A stretch of 64,000 nucleotides of DNA from Bombyx mori (GCF_030269925.1 NC_085132.1:3928501-3992500); one strand, 5' to 3'. Counted from the first letter of the stretch, positions 34,154-45,894 are shown. Numbers and translations are program-made. The notes: generated by a model from the sequence alone, not told the origin.

Positions 34154-37080
34154 ATGTACCCATTGATTGCCGTTGCCCTCGGCGTGGCGTTTGTTCTGCT
34201 ACTGCTGGCTGTGAGATGGCAGTGGCGGTCCTATAAGGTATGGCGGTTAATTAATATGAGTTATTTTAATCACGTTCCTTTGAGATTTGAATGGTGGTAG
34301 GACCTCTAGTGAGTCCGCGCGGGTAGGTACCACCACTCCGCCTATTTCCGCCGTGAAGCAGTAATGCGTTTCGGTTTGAAGGGTGGGGCAGCCGTTGTAA
34401 CTATACTTGAGATCTTAGAACTTATAGCTCAAGGTGGGTGGCGCATTTACGTCGTAGATGTCTATGGGCTCCAGTAACCACTTAACACCATGTGGGCTGT
34501 GAGCTCGTCCACTCATCTAGGCAATAAAAAAAAAAGATCGTTTCTAAGAAAAGTTTATTATAGATGAAAGGTAGAAAAGAATATAAAATATTTACTTTGT
34601 TGAACTCAGAGACAAAATATGGTGGAAGAGAGTAGGCTGCATAAATAAATAGTAGATAGTAAAATATAATGTCTTGTCAGTTCACCATGATAATGTTACA
34701 AGATATCGTTAGATTTACATATATCAAAATCGTAAAATAAAATATTGAAATGGTAGGTAAAAATTTGATGTTAATGTAAATTTTATAAAAACGTTTGTGT
34801 TTGAAAAAAATAACATGGTTTACAGCTAACTCGAGTTTTGCCACATACCATCATGTTCTATGATGAATTTCCCCTTTTCGGTATTTCACACCACTATGAC
34901 GTGTTTCACTATATTTTTTTTTTTTTTTTTATGATTGAAAGAGTACTGGTGGCCCGGAGGCCTTTCCAGCTTCACCAGGACAGGTGGGCGAGCAAAGGCT
35001 CAGCCAGGAGGGGTGGGATTTGCTAACAACTGCCTGAGCGCCTCCGAAGGAGAATTTTACTATAAATGAGGGTTGTCTAGAAAAATGCTTTTGAATTACA
35101 TTTTTGCTTTGAAAACATTATGATAATTATGTACTGTAACTACTGTGCATTGTAACTAGGTCGAACCAGAATGTCAATCGTGCCAAGCTCAAGTGGTGCA
35201 CCGGCTCTGCCCTCATCACAACGTCGTGCAGGGGTTCCGGCTGGAGCAGAAGGACAGCCTCGATGAGCACCTGGATGTACTCACCAGAAAACTTGCTGAC
35301 AAGGTATATACGAAGAATATTATTAATTAATACGGTTAGCGTGGCCATGTATGAAAATGGCAGAGGGGGAAGAGGTCAACCGAAGAAGACATGGATGGAG
35401 TGTGTGAATGACGATGTGAGAGAGAAAGGAGTGAGTGTTGAGATTACGGCTGATGGAAGAGAAAAATTAGCTGTGCCGAACCCACCTACTGGGATAAGGT
35501 GAAGAAAAAGAAGAAGAATACTGGACTACTTTGTTCTGACAAAGTATACTTAGTTTAAATAATCATGAAGAAGACAATTAGGAATCAGCTGGCGCTCGGG
35601 GTCAACGTCCTCGTGACATACGACTTCACTATAGATTACGGCTTCACAAAATAAGAACTTACTAAAAATAATAGAATAATCATTTATATTTTTTTACCTG
35701 ACACAATTCTAGTTGTTCTATTATTTCTGATCAGGGTAGTTTCACTGCAAATATCTTATTTAAACACCACCTTACGAGGAAATACTTGATTATTACAGTG
35801 TGTTCTGGAGCCCAAATGCATAGGATAGAACACATCAAAAGCGTTTAACCCATAGACAGCACACTGAGTTTCTCGCCGGATCTTCTCAGTGTGCTTCGGA
35901 TCGGGTGGTAGATTCTGCGAAGCACTGCTCTTGCTAGGGCCAGTGTTAGCAACATTCCCGGTTGGAGTCCAGTGAGCTCACCTACACGTCAAGCTGAAAT
36001 AGTCTTTCAAGGCTATCAGCATAGGTAGAAGAAAAAAATCTAACCCTCGTTATATTATACACACTAATTTTACTATTTGATCTCTAGGAAGGTCGCCTCC
36101 GCCTTTCCAAGTCCAAGATCCGTGAGACGCAAAATGAGATCGACAATCTCCACGCCATCGACTACGACGTGCGCCTGAAGTACCGCGAGATCATGGAGTC
36201 GCTGAAGAAGGACTTGATGTATAACGAGAAGGAGTGCAAGAGGCTGCAGGAGCAAATCGAATGGGTGTCCCGGAGGCGGGCCGAGTTGAAAGATGAGGTA
36301 GCTACTGTTTCGTAATTCCTATTACGCTACTGCTTGATCTTTTTGCTGTTGGCATTTTCCAACTTTTTTTTATTGCTTGAATGGGGGGACGAGCTCACGG
36401 CCTACCTAAGTGGGTGGTTACCGGAGCCCATAGATATCTACAATGTAAATGCCGCCATCCGCTTTGAGACATGAGTTGTAAGATCTCACTTTTTACAGTA
36501 ACTCAAACCTGATAACGTTGCTAACACGAACCCTAGCAAGAGCTGTGCTTCGCTGAATCTACCACCGGATCGGAAACGCGACCCACTGAGAAGATTCGGC
36601 GAGAAACTCAGTGGGCTATGTCTGTGGGTTAATTTACTCGTAGAGCCCTTCGTCGCAAGCGACGGGTTAGACAAGAACGATGACCGGTGCTTGAGGTACC
36701 TAAAAGCATTGTTTGTGGATCGGGAGGATATTCAAGAGCAGGCAGTGACAGAAGCAACTCTTTATCCCGATAAAACGCAACGCGGTTTCGTTGTTTTTGT
36801 TGTACCAAATATTTAGTTCTGTTTGGGGATGCAGGTGCGACTCGGTCAGAGACTGTACGGGGAAGCGGCCGCGGAACTGGCCAGTAATTTATCTGAACTG
36901 CAGCGAGGTCGCGGCCAAGATTACAAGATAACAGAGAAGCCACACGTCCAGCGCTCAGTCACCGAGCTGCGTCACAGAAAGGAGCCGCATCTACCGCGAC
37001 CGAACCCGGCTGCGTCGTTGGTGATAAAAACGTCACCACCGCAGACGTCTGAAGCGATCGTCACGCATTTCGACTCGTAA
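34154..37080 (+). CDS. Unrecognised membrane-anchored coiled-coil protein, 4 exons, 227 aa
   Basis: Exons 34154-34237, 35160-35303, 36088-36297 and 36835-37080 (stop TAA) are all phase 0, and every intron is GT-AG (donors GTATGG, GTATAT, GTAGCT; acceptors CTAG, CTAG, GCAG). Residues 4-20 are strongly hydrophobic and are followed by Arg/Trp/Lys, which fits a single-pass signal anchor with the C-terminal part in the cytosol. Residues 29-76 carry Cys33, Cys36, Cys44, His46 and His47, a possible metal-binding patch. Residues 77-146 are rich in Glu, Lys, Arg and Leu with no proline and look like a coiled coil. Residues 147-227 are basic and Pro/Ser/Thr-rich toward the end. The first ATG is used because it opens the hydrophobic segment. 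GC content and codon use differ clearly from the AT-rich surroundings. Introns hold a Bm1, retroposon tails and a LINE remnant. I do not recognise the family; a role at a membrane or as a coiled-coil scaffold is inference only. An upstream non-coding exon cannot be excluded. Confidence 0.8.
34291..34535 (+). mobile_element. Bm1 SINE in intron 1 of gene 1
   Basis: GGTGGTAGGACCTC to AGGCAATAAAAAAAAAA; the head is missing. Confidence 0.85.
34914..35054 (-). mobile_element. LINE-tail retroposon, subtype B, in intron 1 of gene 1
   Basis: Poly-T then ACTGGTGGCCCGGAGGCC to CGCCTCCGAAGGAGA. Confidence 0.65.
35331..35520 (+). pseudogene. LINE C-terminal remnant in intron 2 of gene 1
   Basis: The frame reads GRGQPKKTWMECVNDDVREKGV before a stop near 35500, then AAG repeats. 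The G-R-P-K-K-x-W pattern matches the C-terminal end of RTE-like reverse-transcriptase proteins. It begins 27 bases after the exon 2 donor. Confidence 0.6.
35848..36037 (+). mobile_element. LINE-tail retroposon, subtype A, in intron 2 of gene 1
   Basis: ACCCATAGACAGCACACTG to AGCATAGGTAGAAGAAAAAA. Confidence 0.66.
36364..36490 (-). mobile_element. Bm1 SINE fragment in intron 3 of gene 1
   Basis: TTTTTTTATTGCTTGAATGG and about 110 bp of body, abutting the tail-type retroposon at 36494. Confidence 0.75.
36494..36735 (-). mobile_element. LINE-tail retroposon, subtype A, in intron 3 of gene 1
   Basis: GATAACGTTGCTAACACG to GGATCGGGAGGATATTC; it stops about 100 bp before exon 4. Confidence 0.65.
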
Positions 37081-37125
37081 CAAAAAAATGTGACAAATTT
37101 TTATTTTTATTTTTACAATGTATTT

Positions 37126-37131
37126 ATTAAA
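37126..37131 (+). promoter_or_regulatory. Candidate polyadenylation signal ATTAAA of gene 1
   Basis: ATTAAA lies 46 bases after the gene 1 stop codon; a second ATTAAA is at 37170-37175. The canonical AATAAA is absent close by. Position and hexamer fit, but no transcript end is known. Confidence 0.3.
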
Positions 37132-37337
37132 TTTATTTGCGACCTTGTCATATTTCACTAGCTTCATTTATTAAACAAGTATTCAAATATAAATCACGTG
37201 TAAATAGCTTTTTTTATCCAAAATGGCGGTAGTAGTCAAATGGCCATTTAATATCTATTATAAATAACAAATATATATTTTCAAGCCCTCACAATCGTAA
37301 TTTCTGCTTCAGGGTCTGTATCATCATGAAAGTCACG

Positions 37338-37553
37338 TTTTTTTTTATTGCTTTGATGGCTGGACGAGATCGCGGCCCATCTGTTGTTTAATGATTACCG
37401 GAGTCCATACCGGAGGAGTTTTACTGGTGGTAGGACCTCTTGTGAGTCGCACCATAGTTACAACGGCTGCCCCGTCTTTCAAACCATGGCAGAAATAGGC
37501 GGGGCGGTTGTACTCACACCGTGCTGACTCACAAGACGTTCTACCACCAGTAC
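37338..37553 (-). mobile_element. Bm1 SINE with an internal inverted piece
   Basis: The outer parts read on the minus strand, but 37421-37448 (TACTGGTGGTAGGACCTC) reads on the plus strand. Confidence 0.7.
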
Positions 37554-37559
37554 GCCCAA

Positions 37560-38830
37560 TTCTAATAAGCACAATTCTTACCCACATTCTTCTACTGCTA
37601 TCAAGTTATCGATAAACTTATCAACTGTCTGTAAGCTTCAGACTTTATAGGGTAGGCTGAGGTAATTACGAATATTATTTATAAGAAAACTAGAATACGT
37701 CAATGTTGATTTTTTTTTGTTTTCAATAAATTCATATCACTAATAAACACTGAAATTCCTTGAAATTTGGAATGAATTCCTTTTACTAGTTTTTGAATTT
37801 ACTGCAATTTAGTCTACCAGTTAGGGTTCAGTGGCCCCAATATACGTGAAACTCAGGAAAGCAACAAAAAAAATGCTTTAGAGCAAAACAATGAATTGTC
37901 CGCCATCGGTCCGGCCCCTTTACATCTCTCGTTAATTCCGAGGGTTAAAATCCCCGAAAAAGTGAGCACTTGCCTTGTTTACAAGGTTTTAGATTTTAAT
38001 TTAGATTGGGGTTGGGTTTCGTTCGCTCACGAAGAAGCTTAACCGACAGAAAGTACATGCTAAATTAGCATTAGTCGCGTCGCGTTAAGGCACTTCGTTT
38101 TCGCTTGGGGTGTATTCCATGAATCCATTAAATTCGCATTCGTATGTGATCACCTAATACAATATCATCAAGTCCGCGCCCGGGGTGCTTTGTGAATAAT
38201 TTCTCGGCAATCTGCTCCCGTTTGTATCGGATTTGTATTCTTATAATTTCATTATGATTGCTGCTTTAGTTTGACGGATCAATCAATCCAGGACGCCTGT
38301 AAACGATATTAGATTATGACAATTTGAATCTGTTGTTCTAGATAAGTGTATGCAGAAGTGTATCGACCACTACTTGGCTCACTCTTGCCCTCGAGTTCCA
38401 TATGAAGTAGCAATGGTAGAGTAGAATAATACATAAATCCCGTGCATAATTGAAACTTTATTAATTTTAATTAGGTACATATTAGCTATCAAATTTTACG
38501 GAAATATTATGTAACTGTTAAAAGACAAGCTAATATGTTACTTTAAGGAAAGATAATATTAATCCTTCTTGTCAAAGTCCGATTCCATATATCTGAGCAT
38601 AGTGACTGCTACCTTACATGAGACTCCCCCTAATGGAATCCTCGTCTAAAATCAATAATAACATTAATAACGAATTAGTATTGCCAGGTAAGGAAAAAAG
38701 GCATCTTATGTCTTCGTAAGTTAAGTGTCAGGAAATAAATTGTTCCCTTTTATAACTAAATCGTTTGTTTGTTCGTGTTCGATGGGTGCTTTGAACTGAA
38801 TTATCTGGTTTGAAGGTTTCTGTCATAATG
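37560..38830. other. Intergenic stretch downstream of gene 1
   Basis: No gene or known repeat is seen. Confidence 0.5.
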
Positions 38831-38834
38831 CTGT

Positions 38835-38962
38835 CAACGTCAGGTAGGTGAACGCTGCCCTAGACACGTCCTTACGGATCCAGCAGATCCTTTGCATTAG
38901 ACGCCTTCAGCTCTAATAGGGACCCCGGTAACCGTACTCGTCAAACTCGACAAAGAGGTCGA
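38835..38962 (+). mobile_element. LINE-tail retroposon, 5' fragment
   Basis: CTGCCCTAGACACGTCCTTAC and GGTAACCGTACTCGTC match the upstream part of subtype A. Confidence 0.45.
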
Positions 38963-39184
38963 CGTATAACGTAGGCTACGTAGCCTGTCTATTTCTACTA
39001 TGAAGCAATAATGCGTTACGGTTTAAAGGTTGGGATGTCGTCATTTATTTATGGTAATAAAGCCTTAGGACTCATTTTTTAAGGTGGGTGGCGGCATCTA
39101 CGTTGTTTGATGTCTATAAGCTCCCGTAACAACTTAACACCAGGTGGCCTATGAGAACGTCAACCAATTTAACCAATAAAAAAA
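38960..39184 (+). mobile_element. Bm1 SINE, decayed
   Basis: CTGTCTATTTCTACTATG, AAGGTGGGTGGCGGC and ACCAATAAAAAAAT align with the Bm1 body and tail. Confidence 0.65.
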
Positions 39185-39645
39185 TTATCTTAAAAGATCC
39201 TACAGGTCCGTATTACTATAAGCCCTAGTATCATCAAATTAAAGTAAAATAACAATCAACGCAATTCGTACAACCCACAATTGAACATAACGACGTACTT
39301 CGCACAAACAAATAAATAAATCTAATGCAATCTCATTTAATGAAGTGTTTGCGTAATAAAATAGTTTAATTAGAGGGAGCGCCGCATCTGTCGCTAGTTT
39401 TGTATTGTCGACATTTGTCCCGGGGCCGTGTGAGTGGATCAACGTACATACATCTCGATGTCTGTCAGTTCTTTTTATTAGCCATAGGCTTCGACTGGGC
39501 ATACCGCAGTCTAAAGCGGAATGTTTATAGTCTTCTAAGGTTCCATTTAAATATCCGAATCTCAAAGATAAAGTCGGTTATGTAATTTAGGTAATCATAG
39601 AATATAAGGTATCTTATTATTATACCTTTAAACGAGCAATTCTTG

Positions 39646-39672
39646 TATATATATATATATATATATATATAT
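39646..39672. repeat. (AT)n microsatellite
   Basis: About thirteen AT units next to the RTE remnant. Confidence 0.95.
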
Positions 39673-39676
39673 TTCT

Positions 39677-39907
39677 AGTAGGTGGCCGTCCCACACTGCG
39701 CTTGCCAGTACGTGGTCGCCACTCCAGGATCTTTCTGCCCCATCGACCGTCCTCTCTTCGTGCTATGTAGCCGGCCCATTGCCACTTCAGTTCACTTCGT
39801 TGGATGCAGGTGGCAATGGACCGGTCGCACTGGAAATCTATTGGAGAGGCCTATGTTCAGCAGTGGACGGCGATAGGCTGAAATGATGATGATGATGATG
39901 ATGATGA
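39677..39907 (+). pseudogene. RTE LINE 3' end with inverted 5' part
   Basis: 39677-39790 on the minus strand reads KWQWAGYIARREDGRWG and ends SVGRPPT. 39797-39879 on the plus strand reads RWMQVAMDRSHWKSIGEAY...QQWTAIG and a stop, then ATG repeats. These are adjacent parts of the same RTE C-terminal region in opposite orientation. Confidence 0.75.
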
Positions 39908-39909
39908 TA

Positions 39910-41035
39910 TATATTTATATAATCTGAATCTCGGAAACGGCTCCAATGATTTTTATAAAATTTAGTATACAGGGGATTTCGGGGGCGATAAATCGATCTA
40001 GCTACGATTTATTTTCAGAAAATGTTATTTTATTCTTGTTTTCAATAACCAACTTTATTGATATCTTCCCGACATCTATTGGCGAATAATAATACTATTT
40101 TTCATAATTTCAACTAATTGCTTTAAAGACACAATAACACTAAAGCTGTTTCAGCAGATGGCGTTGTTAAGCCGCTTATAAAAAAAAAAAAAACCGGTCA
40201 TCGTCTGGTGACTAATTATTTCAACTATAGTCTTATTTTCTAAAGCTGTTCTCGTATAAATCGATAATTGGGATGCTTACTAATTTTCGGCGGATATTAG
40301 AACATCGTCTTGTTCGCTTTTGTAACAAAATGGTAAAGTAATACGCCTTGAATTAATTCATGAGAGTACCTACCTAGGCATTTTTATAATCTCTTTATGA
40401 CTCTTTAGTCAATAATTATTATTTCAAGAACGAAGATCGCGTCAGGTGCGAGAACCGCGCACGAATTTCGTCTGCAAGTTAAACCCTCTCAAAACTTTAT
40501 AAATTCGAGACGCACACATAATACTTACATTACTTATTCACAAACGTACGTTTCCACTGAAATTACATTCGATCAAGCAAATTTAGGCTTTATCCGCTTG
40601 TCGTAAGCATTAACACGAAATAAACGGTGGACATTAAAGTAACGGGAAGCTTGTGGAGTTTTTTTTTTTTTCGTTAATGTAAAAAGAAAAACGCCAAGTT
40701 TCAGGGCGGGAGCTCAATTTTTTTCCCTCCTTAATGCGCTTATTACGAGGGAGCTGGGACGGAACAGTGCGGTGTTGGAACTTCGTAAAATAAGTTTTGT
40801 TTTTTCATTGTCTCCTCCTCCGCTTTTAATGTTGATTAATACGAACCAAGCGAGTTTCTGTGAAAAGAGCAGGCCTGTTAATAATTTCGCTGTTACGACA
40901 TATTGTAAGTACACGAGCAATGTGTAATCTTTAAACCAAAAGGCATTCCGGCACTAGGGCCATTCTCATATTATTTGTATGACACGGCGAAACGAAATAA
41001 GGAATTCTAAAGGGCTAATGCAAACAAACAAAAAA
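39910..41035. other. Intergenic stretch left of the nested elements
   Basis: No gene is seen. ATCTGAATCTCGGAAACGGC near 39921 resembles the inside of a Helitron, but the ends are not found. Confidence 0.4.
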
Positions 41036-41051
41036 CATTGAAGTCGTCGTG

Positions 41052-44000
41052 TAGTCTAGTCAACAAGTTCAAAAACGTGTTAAATAGACATAAAGCTCCT
41101 AAAAATATGTACGATAGCTCATTGGATGCGGAATGATGTCTACAAAAATGTTTTTTAAGGGCTTATTAGCACATAAAAAATTGCGATTGTTATAAACAAA
41201 ATAAGATTTAAAAAAAAAGGAATTTGGTTTTTCCTGAATAATTTCTAAAATAATGATATTTAAGGAATTTTGAAAAAAGATCCTGAAAGAGGAGGAAATT
41301 TCCAATAAAAAAGTCCCAACTCCCGGAATTCTATCTCTATTATTTATAAATTTTTTTTAACGCTGAAAATAGGGCTCCGCGAGGTCGTTACGGCATAAGC
41401 GCGCCGTCTAAAAAACCGGTATATCACCTAAAATAATTTTTTTATAGTATTAAATAACAATTTAAAAATTTGAATAAATTTTGGTGTAATCTAAACACTT
41501 GAACGAAAAAAACCTCGGTGAAAAAAAAATTTTATATCGATTTTTCAAAAATTTACACCATTGTTAATTAGCTAATTTTTTTCCAATCTCTGTTTTTATA
41601 AATTACGCTATAAAAGTTTAAATAATTCATCTAAAAATTTTTCCCTTCGTGGAGCTCTTATCATTTAGGTACTTAATAAAGTAATGCAAAAATTTTTTTT
41701 AATCTTTATTATTTTGATCATTATAATTTTTTTTAATTAACAAAAAATGAAATTTCTAAAAAATGTTCTGATAACAAATTTTTTTCAGTAATATCTTATT
41801 ATTGCTGTTTTTGTATCTACCGTAGGTAATAATTAACATTGAAAAAAAAATTGTACGCTATTTGTTAAGAAATTGTTTATAAACAAATAGACTATTTAGG
41901 GATTTTTTTTAAAAAAAATTTTACCGTCTTATTGAATAGGTAAAATAATGATTTAAAAAATTTTTTTTTTTCCTAAATAAATTTTTTAATTGTTTAAAAT
42001 CGTTTTTTTTCATATTTCAATTGCTTAAATAATTAGTTAAGAAATTATTTTTTTCTTAAAAATCATCATTGACTCTTTTCAACGGATTAACAAAGAAATA
42101 CATTTTTTTTGTAAATAATTTCATTGTTTATTAACTTAACAATTGTTATAAACAATTAATATTAATCGTTATATTTTTTTCGAAAACTACAAAAAATTAC
42201 AAAAACAACCATTATATCAAAATATAGAAAAAAAATTGTGTATTTTTTACAGCATTTTTAGATCTAATATATAAAATTCTCGTGTCACAGTTTTCGTTGC
42301 CATACTCCTCCGAAACGGCTTGACCGATTTTGATGAAATTTTTTGTGCTTATCCGGTATCTATGAGAATCGGCCAACGTCTATTTTTCATCCCCCTAAAT
42401 GTTAGGGGTAGTCCACCCCTAAAATTTTTTATTTATTTTTTAGACAAAATTTTTAATTTCTATTTTTTTATGATACAACATACAAAAATACATACAATCC
42501 TCAATTTTCACCCCTCTACGATCAACCCCTATTTTTTATTTGTTAATTATAAACTTTAATTTTTTTGGCAAGTCTTTATTTTGTTTTGTCATGACTTAAA
42601 ATAAAAAAAATCATATTACTCTCAATTTTCACTCTTATACGATCAACCCCTATTTTTCCATCCCGATTAATATTTTTTTTATTCTATGCACAGATCCCCA
42701 ATAAGGTTGCAAGATGGCAATCAAATATTATAATTGTAGTACGATAAATTCTTATTCAGAGTTTATAATTTCAAGTTCCTTTAATTATGATTTTTTTTAA
42801 ATTGAATTTGATCTCCCGCCCTCGCCGGTCCACTTCTGATCAACTATCAATCGATCAGCTATCCCCGCCAGGTGTCACCACTCATCCAGCAAACATCACG
42901 TAGTAGGGATGAGGACGAAGCCGGTCTCCTGTCTTACTTACTCACTATACATCATAGATTATCATATATATTTGAGAGCTATACAATACTATACCTTTTT
43001 CAGCCACGTTTTTTTGGTTTTATTTGTGTATCAATAGTATGTTAATAGGTCTGAGAATCGGCTACTATCTATTTTTCATACCCCTAAGTGAAAGGGGTTG
43101 TCCACCCCAAACATTTATTTTTTATTTTAATTTTTTGGATATATTTTTTTCTACAGTAGAATTACCCTAGAAATCTTATTTAAGGCAACACAACGTTTGC
43201 CGGGTCAGCTAGTATTATATAATAATGAAATTACAGCCGTTACATAATTTGTCAAGTTATAAATTGTTATAACTTTTAAACTATAAGAGATACGGTAAAG
43301 GACATTCAGGTCATTTTTAAAAAGGATTTATTTATCTTTAAAGTAAATTCAAAATCGATCCTGTAACTATTGTTTATCAGTTGTTATAAGCATATTTGTT
43401 TATAAAAATTTAAGATTTTTTTGATATTTTTTGAAATTTCATAGCTTATAATTTGTTGAATAATATAGATACAGCTACGGACCCAAAATCTTTTTTGTTC
43501 TATGATAAAATATCTTTCTAATTTCTTAGTAATCATAGAAATATATAATTTTGTTCAAATAATATACTAGTTTTAATTTATACCTACCTCATTTACATTC
43601 TGCTATCGATCAGTTTTAATTTATTTATCAAATGCTTATGACAACTGATAAACAATAGTTACAGGATCGATTTTGAATTTATTTTAAAGATAAATAAATC
43701 CTTTATAAAAAGATCTACATGTCCTTTACCGTATCTCTTATAGTTTAAAAGTTATAACAATTTATAACTTGACAAATTATGTAACGGCTGTAATTTCATT
43801 ATCATATAATATCTAAAAATGCTGTAAAAATAAACATATTTTTTCTTTATATTTTGTTATATATTTGCATTTTTGTAATTTTTTTGTAGTTTTCGAAAAA
43901 AAATATAACTATTAATATTAATTGTTTATAACAACTTGTTAAGTTAATAAATAATGAAATTATTTATAAAAAAAATGTATTTCTTTGTTAATCCGTTGAA

Positions 44001-45024
44001 AAGAGTCAATGATGATTTTTAAGAAAAAAATAATTTCTTAACTAATTATTTAAACAATTGAAATATGAAAAAAAAAACGATTTTAAGCAATTAAAAAATT
44101 TATTTAAGAATTTTTTTTTTAAATCATTATTTCACGTATACAATAAGATGGTAATTTTTTTTTTTAAAAATCCCGAAATATTCTATTTGTTTATAAACAA
44201 TTTCTTAAGAAATAGAGTAAAAAATTTTTTTTCAATGTTAGTTATTACCTATGGTAGATAAAAAAACAGCAATAATAAGATATTACTGAAAAAAAAATTT
44301 TTTTCATAACATATTTTAGAAATTTCATTTTTTGCTAATTAAAAATAATTATAATTATCAAAATAATAAAAATAATAAAAATTTTTTTGCATTACGTTAT
44401 TAAGTACCTAAATGATAAGAGCTCCACGAAGGGAAAAATTTTTAGATGAATTATTTAAACTTTTATACCGTAATTTATAAAAACAGAGATTGGAAAAAAA
44501 TTAGCTAATTAACAATGGTGTAAATTTTTGAAAAATCGATATACAATTTTTTTTTCACCGAGGTTTTTTTCGTTCAAGTGTTTAGATTACACCATAATTT
44601 ATTCAAATTTTTAAATTGTTATTTAATACTATAAAAAAATTATTTTAGGTGATATACCGGTTTTTTAGACGGCGCGCTTATGCCGTAACGACCTCGCGGA
44701 GCCCTATTTTCAGCGTTAAAAAAAATTATAAATAATAGAGATAGAATTCCGGGAGTTGGGACTTTTTTTATTGGAAATTTCCTCCTCTTTCAGGATCTTT
44801 TTTCAAAATTCCTTAAATATCATTATTTTAGAAATTATTCAGGAAAAACCAAATTCCTTTTTTTTTAAATCTTATTTTGTTTATAACAATCGCAATTTTT
44901 TATGTGCTAATAAGCCCTTAAAAAACATTTTTGTAGACATCATTCCTCATCCAATGAGCTATCGTACATATTTTTAGGAGCTTTATGTCTATTTAACACG
45001 TTTTTGAACTTGTTGACTAGACTA
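41052..45024. mobile_element. Long foldback element, about 1.4-kb inverted arms
   Basis: The ends are TAGTCTAGTCAACAAG at 41052 and its reverse complement ending at 45024. The arms run about 41052-43400 (interrupted by a Helitron) and 43625-45024, nearly identical as inverted copies, with about 220 bp of loop between them. GTG is duplicated at 41049-41051 and 45025-45027, and removing one copy plus the element restores a continuous Bm1 head. The arms are very AT-rich and carry no convincing protein. The matching short frames in the two arms (68 and 73 aa) are the same sequence in opposite orientation. A 3-bp duplication would suit several DNA-transposon groups; I cannot place it. Confidence 0.85.
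42263..43212 (+). mobile_element. Helitron, 950 bp, inside the foldback element
   Basis: It begins TCTAATATATAAAA and ends GCCGGGTCAGCTAG, inserted between A (42262) and T (43213). The opposite arm of the foldback element has the uninterrupted sequence at the matching place, so both ends are exact. No Rep or helicase is visible, so it is non-autonomous. Confidence 0.88.
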
Positions 45025-45551
45025 GTGGCCTAAAGGATAAGACGTCCGGTGCATTCGTATCTAGCGATGCACCGGTGTTCGTATCCCGGCAGGCGGGTAC
45101 AAATTTTTCTAATGAAATACGTAGTCAACAAATGTTCACGATTGACTTCCACGGTGAAGGAATAACATCGTGTACGTAATAAAAATCAAACCCGCAAAAT
45201 TATAATTTGCGTAATTACTGGTGGTAGGACATCTTGTGAGTCTGCACGGGTAGATACCACCGCCCTGCCTATTTTTGCCGTGAAGCAGTAATGCATTTCG
45301 GTTTGAAGGACGGGGCAGCCGTTGTACTGTTACAAGTGAGACCTTAAAAGTCAAATGTCTATGGGCTCCAGTAACCACTCAACACCAGGTAGGCCGTGAG
45401 CTCGTCGAACAACCTAAGCAATAAAAAATTTAAAAAAAATTCGCGAGCTTTTCCATCGTTGTGTCCAGTGCCTTATAATACACATCCGCAGTAATGCTAG
45501 TGTCATTTGGTAAGAACACGGAATAGATATTTATCTATTCTATAGAATTCT

Positions 45552-45605
45552 ATAGTTTCTTACCCACGGAATAGATATTTATCTATTCCGTGGGTAAGAA
45601 ACTAT
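45552..45605. repeat. Perfect 54-bp palindrome
   Basis: Arms of 26 bases starting ATAGTTTCTTACCCACGG face each other across TT. A direct copy of the inner part (CACGGAATAGATATTTATC) lies at 45517-45540. Confidence 0.85.
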
Positions 45606-45894
45606 CATGAATTATACCGACACTGAATTATCGGCGATCGTTCAATTCGTGTAAGACCCATTTATCAAGTTTTTTATCTTGTTAATTTGACGAAAATAGA
45701 CCAATGTTGGTTTTGATGCTGTCCTTGAAAGTTACTGTTAACTCAGTGATAGATCGAGTATCGCCATCTTCCCCTATCGCCTTTAATTCGTTGTTATTCG
45801 GGATTCATTTATTATCATTTTTTTTTGGATCAATGAGTTCTAGTCGATAACTAGTCGTGCATTTGTTAGCTCTACTAACTCACTCCGTACATAT

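Larger units (their letters stand above)
41040..45430 (+). mobile_element. Bm1 SINE split by the foldback element
   Basis: The first 12 bases of a Bm1 head are at 41040-41051. The rest, with A box, B box, body and AAGCAATAAAAA tail, is at 45025-45430. The two parts join perfectly across the GTG duplication. Confidence 0.9.

Noticed and set aside
42320..42559. 79-aa frame inside the Helitron at 42263
   Set aside because: It has no Rep or helicase motif; low-complexity Phe/Ile-rich translation of AT-rich DNA.
41099..44977. Matching 68-73 residue open frames in both foldback arms
   Set aside because: They are the two copies of the same inverted arm, AT-driven (Phe, Ile, Asn, Lys-rich), with no motif. 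Their similarity follows from the palindrome, not from coding selection.
45444..45515. Minus-strand frame reading TSITADVYYKALDTT, reminiscent of mariner proteins
   Set aside because: Too short (about 24 residues) and no terminal repeats nearby.
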